NCBI GenBank assembly: GCA_017962285.1 | Contig: JAGCVR010000048.1 | Span: 1-8,735 of the forward strand | Reading direction: 5' to 3' | Length of the DNA stretch: 8,735 nt | Source of the DNA: Muribaculaceae bacterium | Lineage (GTDB): Bacteria > Bacteroidota > Bacteroidia > Bacteroidales > Muribaculaceae | Part shown: positions 1 through 6,166 of the stretch, piece after piece | How the letters are laid out: the number at the start of each line of letters is the position of its first letter | How positions within the stretch are numbered: position 1 is the first letter of the stretch | Translations under genes and position numbers: made by a program | Notes under the pieces: generated by a model | Seen by the model: the letters and a program-made list of their open reading frames with translations, nothing else | Database searches by the model: none | What the model was told of the DNA's origin: nothing

Positions 1-713
1 ATGTTCAGCAACAGTTGGCGCATGCGAAGTGCGCCGAACTCGCCCTGCTTCTTGTTGTCGCCTGTAAGCGCAAGCGCAAGTCGGTCGGCGCGTTCACCCA
101 CTTCCTCAGCGCGGCGGAGATTCTCTTTGATGGCGGTGTCGAGACGCGCCATGCTCTCGAGTTGAGCCTTGTCGCTCTTGTCAACAGCTTCGCGCATCTG
201 CTTGATATGTTCTTGCAACGGATTTATAATACCTTCGAGCTGTTCCTTGTTGGTGGCGGTAAGTTCCTCGCTGCGTTGCTTCAGGTAGCGTTCGGTGGCG
301 GAACTCATCTGCTCTTTGACCAGTTCCAACTGCTCGTTGAGCTGGCTGCGCTGCTGCTCCCGAAGCTCTGCCAGGCGTTTCTCATGCTCGGCACGAAGTT
401 CCTCCTGGCGCTTCTCAGCATCAGCACGCAGCTGTGCCTGTTGCTGACGGCTTTCTTCCTGGTTTTCGGCGATGTTTTTCTCAAGAAGCTTCACCTGCTC
501 ATCGAGCGATACGGCACGTGAAAGATAATTGGAACGCTCTTCCGATACACGGACATTTTCCTCTTTCAAACTGTTGAGTTCCTCTCCGAGACGACTCCTG
601 TCTGTCTCAAGCATCCCCACTTTCGTCCTCAGACCACTCTTAGACAGGTGACTGAGCAGGAAACCCACTGCCAGACAAACCACACAAGCTATTATCAATA
701 ATACCGTATTCAT
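1..713 (-). CDS. rmuC: RmuC-family DNA recombination protein, N-terminal part (partial)
   Basis: The minus-strand frame starts at ATG 713-711 and stays open to the window edge, giving 237 residues of a protein usually 400-500 long. Residues 3-20 (TVLLIIACVVCLAVGFLL) form one hydrophobic N-terminal helix, probably a membrane anchor. Residues about 30-200 are highly charged and rich in Glu, Gln, Lys and Arg (for example EKRQEELRAEHEKRLAEL), which indicates a long coiled coil. The visible C-terminus, residues 215-237, reads ALTGDNKKQGEFGALRMRQL, which resembles the ALxGDxKxQGxxGE segment that opens the conserved RmuC domain. RmuC proteins have a PD-(D/E)XK-nuclease-like domain, and in E. coli loss of RmuC affects inversion at short inverted repeats. 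The nuclease-like domain lies outside the window, so catalytic residues cannot be checked. The gene is divergent from the lipoprotein genes. The call rests on architecture plus the short conserved motif; another coiled-coil protein is a less likely alternative. Confidence 0.82.
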   Translation of the reverse strand, partial: MNTVLLIIACVVCLAVGFLLSHLSKSGLRTKVGMLETDRSRLGEELNSLKEENVRVSEERSNYLSRAVSLDEQVKLLEKNIAENQEESRQQQAQLRADAEKRQEELRAEHEKRLAELREQQRSQLNEQLELVKEQMSSATERYLKQRSEELTATNKEQLEGIINPLQEHIKQMREAVDKSDKAQLESMARLDTAIKENLRRAEEVGERADRLALALTGDNKKQGEFGALRMRQLLLN

Positions 714-734
714 ACCATTGCAAGATTTTTCGCA

Positions 735-742
735 CAAATTTA
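735..742 (-). promoter_or_regulatory. Candidate -7 element for the rmuC-like gene
   Basis: Read on the minus strand this is TAAATTTG, a full match to the Bacteroidota -7 consensus TAnnTTTG. It lies 21 bases upstream of the ATG at 713, implying a leader of about 15 bases. No clear TTTG -33 element is seen 19-21 bases further upstream. The region is AT-rich, so a chance match is possible. Confidence 0.35.
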
Positions 743-807
743 CCACTTTTTCCCCACTTTCTTCATTGTTTTTTAATTTATTCTCGCAGATGAACAGAAA
801 TAAATTC

Positions 808-838
808 TTGCAAAATCCAACTTTTATTCGTAATATTG
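808..838 (+). promoter_or_regulatory. Candidate promoter for the lipoprotein pair
   Basis: A -33-like TTG at 808-810 is followed after 20 bases by TAATATTG at 831-838, one mismatch from the Bacteroidota -7 consensus TAnnTTTG. Predicted transcription would begin around 845, leaving a leader of roughly 120 bases before the ATG at 965. The leader holds a small hairpin (TTTCGT at 869-874, loop TAC, ACGAAA at 878-883) of unknown meaning. The rest of 714-964 shows no gene or RNA that I can recognise. Confidence 0.4.
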
Positions 839-964
839 CAGATAATTTAGATTAATTGGGGCATAGAGTTTCGTTACACGAAAAAACGACGAGGCTTTTC
901 CATGCCAAACTCAGCGAAACAGAGGAAATTAAGACAAGGAAAGACTTAAACTATACATATCATT

Positions 965-3121
965 ATGAGACATTTATTCGATTTCAAGTGGATTCTTATT
1001 CTCACAGCATTTACCCTGGGAATCTCATCGTGCGACGATACCAAGTCGTGGATGGAGGTCAATCCACCCATTCCAGTGGTGAAATCTGCAGAAATCACTC
1101 TGAACGAGCTTTCGGCACACGACATGACGGTGTCGCTCAACAAGGGCAGCGGTGTTTATACCATGGCACTCACCGGTTCCGATCCTTACATCACAACCAA
1201 TGCCCTTATCGGTTCGCTTCCCGAGGATTCAGTGATTCTGGAATTTGAGTATCAACTCGATAAGGACCTTTGGATGATGGGACTCTATTTCGCTCCTCCA
1301 TACACTCAGCAGGTACAGTTGAAAGGACTCACCAAGACTTTCGAATGGGAGAAAGTCACAATCGACATATCACGTTATCGCAAAGAATTCAACTGGGGCA
1401 AAAAGGGCGGTGTTATCCGCTTTGACTGGGGTACGGAAAAAGACAGGACAATAAAATTGCGCAATCTCAAGCTTCGCGGATTTAACGAAGAAGAAAAAGC
1501 GGAAAACGAGCGTCAAGTCTCACGTGACGAAGAACGTGAACGTATCTCAGAAAACTTCCTTAAATACCTCTATGGGAATTATCCGTCGAGCGTTACCAAT
1601 GTGGAGGTAACCACCGACAAGGTCATTATCCAGGGTAATGCTGCCGGCTCTGGCACTTTCGCTCTTGCCGACATCACACCCTACGATAACCCCACCGAGG
1701 TAACCGGAGCATGGCCGTCAGAACGCACCACTTCCATATCGGGCGGGAACTTTACCGTAACGCTCGACCGCAAGGTGGAACGCGACGGGTTCACTTACGA
1801 CCGTCTGCTCTCGCGTTGGGCTGTGATAAAGAACGTGAACGGAAAAGACACGCTCGACTCCCACGCCCGATACGCCGACGAGGTTGCGCCAATCAAATCA
1901 CCGGCTTACTACGAAGCGCCAAACAAGAAAGGCGTGCTGGGAATTGGCACAACCAAGTTCCCCGACGGCGTTACCGACCTCAATGTGCTGGGTCTGGGGT
2001 TTGCCACCTGGGGACTTCACATCAACGCGATGATACAAACCAAGATGATTGACGCTACCGACGTTGCTTACACCTACGGCGGGCACACTTACTACATGAG
2101 CGGGCCGCAAACCACAGAATCGAAACGCATTCTTGAGGCTTACGATAATCTCAAAATGCAAATCAACTCATACGTGCAATACTATGAGGATGACCAGACA
2201 CGCGACCATGACATTGAATCGTTTGTGCGCCACCCCGACAGTAAATCCGGATACCAACACGCCATCAACACCGAGACCGCCGAGGGCGTCAACGCCTATG
2301 CCGCCTACCTGACATATATGGGAGAGAAGTGGGGCGACAAAGTAATGAACTATTTCGTACACAACGAGGTGAACGCACCTGACGAATGGTGCAACATGGG
2401 ATATAATCCTCCCGAAGGTTTCTTCATGGATTATTATCTGAAGTCGATGCACATTGTGTATAACATCATGAGGCAATACAACCAGAACATATCCACCTGC
2501 ATCACTCTCACGCATCATTGGAACAAGGTTCCCGATGGAGAATATCCAGGACGACTGATGGTGGACCAGCTGTTGCAGGCAAGCAAATCCGAGGGCGACT
2601 GGCCTTGGGGACTGAGCTACCACTCATACCCCTCGAACCTGAACGTACCCGAGTTCTGGTCGAAAGATGGCAGCAAAGCCACATTCCAATACGAGACCAC
2701 ACCGCGCATCACCATGAACAACCTGGAAGTGCTTCAGTACTGGGCAGAGATGCCAGAACACTTGTATAAAGGCGAAATGCGGCGAATCTTCTGTACCGAG
2801 CAAGGAACAAATTCACCTTCCTATTCAAGCAGTGACCTCCGGCTGCAGGCCGCGGGGGCCGCCTGGTTCTGGAAAAAAGTCAACGGTCTCAGTGCCATTA
2901 AAGGCGCAAGTTGGCATGCGTGGGTTGACAACCGTCACGAGTTCGGACTGCGCATAGGACTGCGAAAGTACCCCGACGACGAGTCGAATCCCTACCAGCG
3001 AAAAGAAGTGTGGAATGTGTGGCGACGTGCAGGTACGAATAATGAAGATGCCACGTTCAACAACTATCGCGATGTGCTGGGCATCTCTTCATGGGACGAA
3101 ATTTTCAAAACAGTCTATTGA
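965..3121 (+). CDS. DUF5722-like lipoprotein, putative glycoside hydrolase (paralog 1)
   Basis: This 718-residue protein has a lipoprotein signal peptide: a hydrophobic stretch at residues 9-20, then the lipobox ISSC with Cys23. Acidic residues follow the cysteine (CDDTK), reminiscent of the Bacteroidota lipoprotein export signal, so surface display is possible. Residues about 36-172 look like a beta-sandwich module. Residues 174-200 are a charged helical linker (EEEKAENERQVSRDEERER). A second beta-rich module covers about 205-310, and the rest, from GVLGIGTTKF at 323, looks like a TIM barrel. In the barrel, HNEVN (466-470, Glu468) and TEQG (611-614, Glu612) are placed like the acid/base and nucleophile glutamates of clan GH-A glycosidases. 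SYHSYP (551-556) and the aromatic HHW (517-519) would suit a sugar-binding cleft. The DUF5722 assignment is from memory of that family's NEV...W.NMG pattern, and the catalytic role is inference. The ATG is chosen because it gives a complete signal peptide; no Shine-Dalgarno is present. The substrate is unknown. Confidence 0.85.
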   Translation: MRHLFDFKWILILTAFTLGISSCDDTKSWMEVNPPIPVVKSAEITLNELSAHDMTVSLNKGSGVYTMALTGSDPYITTNALIGSLPEDSVILEFEYQLDKDLWMMGLYFAPPYTQQVQLKGLTKTFEWEKVTIDISRYRKEFNWGKKGGVIRFDWGTEKDRTIKLRNLKLRGFNEEEKAENERQVSRDEERERISENFLKYLYGNYPSSVTNVEVTTDKVIIQGNAAGSGTFALADITPYDNPTEVTGAWPSERTTSISGGNFTVTLDRKVERDGFTYDRLLSRWAVIKNVNGKDTLDSHARYADEVAPIKSPAYYEAPNKKGVLGIGTTKFPDGVTDLNVLGLGFATWGLHINAMIQTKMIDATDVAYTYGGHTYYMSGPQTTESKRILEAYDNLKMQINSYVQYYEDDQTRDHDIESFVRHPDSKSGYQHAINTETAEGVNAYAAYLTYMGEKWGDKVMNYFVHNEVNAPDEWCNMGYNPPEGFFMDYYLKSMHIVYNIMRQYNQNISTCITLTHHWNKVPDGEYPGRLMVDQLLQASKSEGDWPWGLSYHSYPSNLNVPEFWSKDGSKATFQYETTPRITMNNLEVLQYWAEMPEHLYKGEMRRIFCTEQGTNSPSYSSSDLRLQAAGAAWFWKKVNGLSAIKGASWHAWVDNRHEFGLRIGLRKYPDDESNPYQRKEVWNVWRRAGTNNEDATFNNYRDVLGISSWDEIFKTVY

Positions 3122-3142
3122 CACCACACAAAAATAAAACAG

Positions 3143-3179
3143 GCAAATGTCCACCACACAGGAGTGGACATTTGCTTTT
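3143..3179 (+). terminator. Rho-independent-type terminator between the paralogs
   Basis: GCAAATGTCCAC (3143-3154) and GTGGACATTTGC (3164-3175) form a perfect 12-bp stem around a 9-base loop, followed by TTTT (3176-3179). It begins 22 bases after the stop codon of the first lipoprotein gene and ends 18 bases before the start of the second. The stem is strong but the T tract is short. Some read-through into the second gene is therefore plausible, and no separate consensus promoter is visible in the remaining gap. Confidence 0.8.
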
Positions 3180-3197
3180 GAAATAAAACAACACTCT

Positions 3198-5456
3198 ATG
3201 AAAAGTCTTTTTAAACTCGCATCATGCTCAATATTTCTTCTTGCTCTCGCCAGTTGCTCACAACAAAACGGGAACCTTTCGGCTCTTCAAGTTTGCCAAG
3301 ACCCTTCCATAGAGAAGACGATTCTGAGCATAAACCCCTCGGAAGGGCAGATGGTCACTTACCAGCACGACAATGCGGATGATTCATGGCTCATCACAAC
3401 CACTGGAAACGATGCCCGGTCACACACAATTCCACTGGGTTACTACCGCTCACTGCCAACGAAACATTGCGTGCTCACATTCGACTACCAGACATCAACC
3501 GGCGTCAGGCAGCCTCAGTTTTTCTTTGTTGAACGCGTGAAGCGACAGGACACCATTGTTGACAAAATCTCTGAGGCAAACTCCACAAGAAACGACATTC
3601 ACGACCTCGACACGACAAAAAACGGCGAATGGCGCACACTGCGTCTGGTGATTCACGACTACCGCAAGAAAACCGGATGGGCGAACACGCCCAAGGATTC
3701 TGTTTCTTACTTCCTTGCCCTTGACTGGGGAAACGAAGAAGGGAAAAGCATCAGGATCAGGAACCTCTGCATCACCGAGCGGAACGATGAGGAGAACGAG
3801 ATTCTTCGCCGCCAATACGAACTGATTGAACAAAAACGGCAGATGTCGTCCCGAATCGACAAATATCTAAATGCCTCCTACCCCTCCAAAGTCACCCAAG
3901 TGACTGTCACAGGCGACTCCGTCTTCATCACTGGCAAATCCACTCAAAGCGGATGCCTCATAGCCGAAGTCATGCCTCACGAAGACATAACCGAAATCAG
4001 CAATTTTACCAATGCCTGCGAAATACAGAAGGGAGATTTCTCCGTGGCTTTGCCACGGTATGTGGCCGAACGCGACAGTTTCGGCTACGACCGGCTGCTC
4101 TCCAGATGGGTTATAGTGAAAGGCTCCGGTTCAAAGCAGAAACCCCTTTCCCATGCCCGGTATGCCGATTCCGTGCAAGCCGTCACTTCCCCTCCTGCCG
4201 TCGCCCCTCGCAACAAGAAGGGCATACTGGGAATGGCAATTTCAAGGTTCAGCGGTGCCTACGACATTGAAGACCTTGGCTGTGGCTCAGAATCAAACAC
4301 CATAAATCTGCTCGAATGGCTTATGACTACTCCCAAAGAGACTCAGATTTATGGTCAGAACATTCCTGCCATCCCCCTTAATTACGGAGGACGGACCTAC
4401 TACGTCAGCGGTGCAAAGGTGATGGAATTCGATGAGCTTTTCCGCGCCTACAACAAGTATGGCATGCTTCTCTCAGTTTACATTGAACTCGGGCAGCCCT
4501 ACACCGCTACCGACCCCGCCATAATACCCATACTAATGCATCCCGAACGCTCGCAAGGCGTTCAGTATATGCCCAACCTCACATCATTTGAAGGAATCAA
4601 TGCCTATGCCGCCATCATCGACTTCCTAACCAGTCACTACAGCGAGGAAGAAAACGGAAGAGTGCATCACTGGTGCATACACAACGAAGTGAATGCCGGG
4701 AAAATATGGTGCAACATGGGCAACGACGTTTCGGAAGCCATCTTCACCGACACATACGTGAAATCCATGCGGCTCGTTTACAACATACTGAGGCAATACG
4801 ACCAGAACGCATCGGTTTTCGCTTGTTTTGAACACTGCTGGGCTAAGAAGACCATCTCCGGCGCCGATTATCCCTCGAAGAACATGCTGGACCGAATTGT
4901 GAAATACAGCAAAGCCGAAGGCGATTTCTGGTGGGGAGTGGGATTCCACCCCTACTCCATCCGCATGAAAAATCCCGCCTTCTGGGAAGAATACGGCAGT
5001 GCGGAGAATGCCAAAAACATAACATTCTCACAAAACACGCCCTACATTACACCCCTTAATCTCGATGTACTCTGCCAGTGGCTACGGAAGAAAGAGAACC
5101 TGTATAAGGGAAAAACGCTGCGCATCTGCCACCTCAACGAGCAGGGATTTGTCAGTCCCTCCTACAGCAATTCCGACCTTCAGCTGCAGGCCGCGGCGGC
5201 AGCTTATCTGTGGAAGAAAGTCATTACGCTCGACGAAATCCAATGCGTTCAGTGGTATGCCTGGAACGACTCGAAATCGCAGGTACTCCTTCTTGGTCTG
5301 CGAAAGCCACACACCGATAATCCCGAGACCAACTACGAACGGAAACCGGCGTGGTACGTCTGGCAAGCCGCCGCGACCGAACGCGAAGACAAGGTGTTCA
5401 AGCCTTATCTCAAGATTATCGGTATCTCCTCCTGGGATCAGATGCCGCGCCCATGA
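3198..5456 (+). CDS. DUF5722-like lipoprotein, putative glycoside hydrolase (paralog 2)
   Basis: A 752-residue paralog of the preceding gene. The frame is open from an earlier ATG at 3147, but that codon lies inside the terminator stem. ATG 3198 gives a clean lipoprotein signal, MKSLFKLASCSIFLLALASC, with lipobox LASC and Cys20. The residues after the cysteine are SQQNG, without the acidic run of its neighbour, so it may face the periplasm. Domain order matches paralog 1: a beta-rich N-terminal module, a charged helical linker near residues 193-218, a second beta module (DRLLSRW at 298-304, LSHARYAD at 317-324), then the barrel from GILGMAISRF (342). HNEVN is at 495-499 (Glu497), WCNMG at 504-508 and NEQG at 647-650 (Glu648). 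The two glutamates are 151 residues apart, against 144 in paralog 1. The cleft motif is GFHPYS (582-587) rather than SYHSYP. Both proteins end in a shared GISSWD motif. Retained candidate glutamates argue for activity; altered cleft residues and inserts suggest a different linkage or substrate. Function is unproven. Confidence 0.85.
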   Translation: MKSLFKLASCSIFLLALASCSQQNGNLSALQVCQDPSIEKTILSINPSEGQMVTYQHDNADDSWLITTTGNDARSHTIPLGYYRSLPTKHCVLTFDYQTSTGVRQPQFFFVERVKRQDTIVDKISEANSTRNDIHDLDTTKNGEWRTLRLVIHDYRKKTGWANTPKDSVSYFLALDWGNEEGKSIRIRNLCITERNDEENEILRRQYELIEQKRQMSSRIDKYLNASYPSKVTQVTVTGDSVFITGKSTQSGCLIAEVMPHEDITEISNFTNACEIQKGDFSVALPRYVAERDSFGYDRLLSRWVIVKGSGSKQKPLSHARYADSVQAVTSPPAVAPRNKKGILGMAISRFSGAYDIEDLGCGSESNTINLLEWLMTTPKETQIYGQNIPAIPLNYGGRTYYVSGAKVMEFDELFRAYNKYGMLLSVYIELGQPYTATDPAIIPILMHPERSQGVQYMPNLTSFEGINAYAAIIDFLTSHYSEEENGRVHHWCIHNEVNAGKIWCNMGNDVSEAIFTDTYVKSMRLVYNILRQYDQNASVFACFEHCWAKKTISGADYPSKNMLDRIVKYSKAEGDFWWGVGFHPYSIRMKNPAFWEEYGSAENAKNITFSQNTPYITPLNLDVLCQWLRKKENLYKGKTLRICHLNEQGFVSPSYSNSDLQLQAAAAAYLWKKVITLDEIQCVQWYAWNDSKSQVLLLGLRKPHTDNPETNYERKPAWYVWQAAATEREDKVFKPYLKIIGISSWDQMPRP

Positions 5457-5505
5457 TTCTCAACGATGCCGAGATTTGTTTCTTTACTTATTTTCTTGCA
5501 ACGTT

Positions 5506-5520
5506 GCGCTTTTTAAGCGC
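5506..5520 (+). repeat. Perfect short inverted repeat GCGCTT-TTT-AAGCGC
   Basis: A 6-bp stem with a 3-base loop, 50 bases after the stop of paralog 2. It is overlapped on its left by a perfect 10-bp palindrome GCAACGTTGC (5498-5507). No T tract follows on either strand, so it is not a convincing terminator. It may be a protein-binding site or part of a dispersed intergenic element. Confidence 0.5.
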
Positions 5521-5537
5521 GAAGTTACTCCGTTTCG

Positions 5538-5568
5538 GCAAAAAAAGAAACAAGTTTCTTTGTTTTGC
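5538..5568 (+). repeat. Long dyad overlapping the -33 element of the glgB promoter
   Basis: The left arm at 5538-5551 is GC, seven A, then GAAAC. The right arm at 5554-5568 is GTTTCTTTGTTTTGC. They are complementary over 14 pairs with one bulged base, separated by AA; the innermost 8 pairs (5544-5551 with 5554-5561) are perfect. The -33 TTTG (5559-5562) sits within the right arm. A diverged relative, TTGTTTCTTT at 5476-5485, is an exact 10-base inverted copy of 5544-5553. The layout would fit an operator or a dispersed intergenic repeat that carries a promoter; the sequence alone does not decide. Confidence 0.6.
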
Positions 5569-5589
5569 GCTCTACTTTACGTAACTTTG
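5559..5589 (+). promoter_or_regulatory. Consensus Bacteroidota promoter upstream of glgB
   Basis: TTTG at 5559-5562, a 19-base spacer, then TAACTTTG at 5582-5589 match the Bacteroidota sigma-70-type promoter (TTTG, 19-21 bases, TAnnTTTG) without mismatch. Transcription would begin near 5595 and leave a leader of about 37 bases before the ATG at 5633. A second TTTG at 5564-5567 is too close to the -7 element to serve. Confidence 0.75.
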
Positions 5590-5632
5590 AACTCCGAATA
5601 TTAACATCGACCCTAAAACAGTTTCAAATATT

Positions 5633-6112
5633 ATGGCTCCAAAAAAAACACTGAAAATCATCAAGGACGACCCATGGCTGAAACCCTACAGCGAGGCAAT
5701 TCTTGGCCGTTACAACGAAGCAATACGTAAAGAGAACGAGCTCACCGGCGGCAAACAGTCGCTGAGCGATTTCGCAAATGCCCACAATTACTATGGCCTT
5801 CATCGGAACAAGCAGGGACGATGGATTTTCCGCGAATGGGCTCCTAACGCCACGGCTATCTACCTCGTGGGCGACATGAACCAATGGACAGAATGTGATC
5901 CGTTCCGCCTGAAACCCACAGAGAACGGCAACTGGGAAATCTCCCTGCCGGCACGCGCACTCCAGCACGGTCAGCTGTTCAAGCTCCATATCCACTGGAA
6001 CGGTGGTATGGGCGAACGAATACCGGCATTCGCCACGCGCGTCGTACAGGACGACCGCACAGGAATATTCTCGGCTCAAGTCTGGGATCCTGAACCATAT
6101 AAATTCAAATGA
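5633..6112 (+). CDS. glgB: Branching enzyme N-terminal fragment (helical segment and CBM48)
   Basis: This 159-residue product begins with the helical segment typical of GH13_8 enzymes (DDPWLKPYSEAILGRYNEAI at 12-31). A CBM48/early-set beta-sandwich follows: YYGLHR at 53-58, then GRWIFREWAPNATAIYLVGD (62-81) and MNQW. It ends at WDPEPYKFK, just where intact homologs enter the catalytic barrel. On its own it has no catalytic residues, though such modules bind alpha-glucans. The start is supported by the family-like N-terminus and by the consensus promoter 44 bases upstream. An ATG overlapping the stop (6109-6111) opens only a 14-codon frame, so it cannot restart synthesis of the second half. 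Confidence 0.75.
   Translation: MAPKKTLKIIKDDPWLKPYSEAILGRYNEAIRKENELTGGKQSLSDFANAHNYYGLHRNKQGRWIFREWAPNATAIYLVGDMNQWTECDPFRLKPTENGNWEISLPARALQHGQLFKLHIHWNGGMGERIPAFATRVVQDDRTGIFSAQVWDPEPYKFK
6110..6112 (+). other. In-frame TGA stop splitting glgB
   Basis: The codon sequence around the stop is TTC AAA TGA ACA AAA. The frame upstream and downstream is identical, so one base substitution from a sense codon explains it. It falls in a variable linker, not at a conserved residue. TGA also ends both lipoprotein genes in this window, so it is an ordinary stop here. Confidence 0.9.
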
Positions 6113-6166
6113 ACAAAATTCAAGCCGCAGACAAATCCTCTGCTCATCTATGAATGCCACATAGGC

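Noticed and set aside
15..521. Plus-strand open frame of 168 codons
   Set aside because: It lies antisense to the RmuC-like coding sequence, whose coiled-coil composition and conserved motif are clear. The leucine-rich translation is the complement of Glu/Gln/Lys codons.
714..964. Possible small RNA or riboswitch in the divergent gap
   Set aside because: Only one 6-bp hairpin is seen, with no conserved riboswitch motif and no terminator.
3147..3197. Upstream ATG extending paralog 2 by 17 residues
   Set aside because: The extension would be encoded by the terminator hairpin and would bury the lipoprotein signal peptide; ATG 3198 gives a standard signal.
6110..6112. TGA read as tryptophan, glycine or selenocysteine
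   Set aside because: Both lipoprotein genes end in TGA at sensible places, so the code is standard. The position is a variable linker and no GC-rich hairpin of the selenocysteine type follows.
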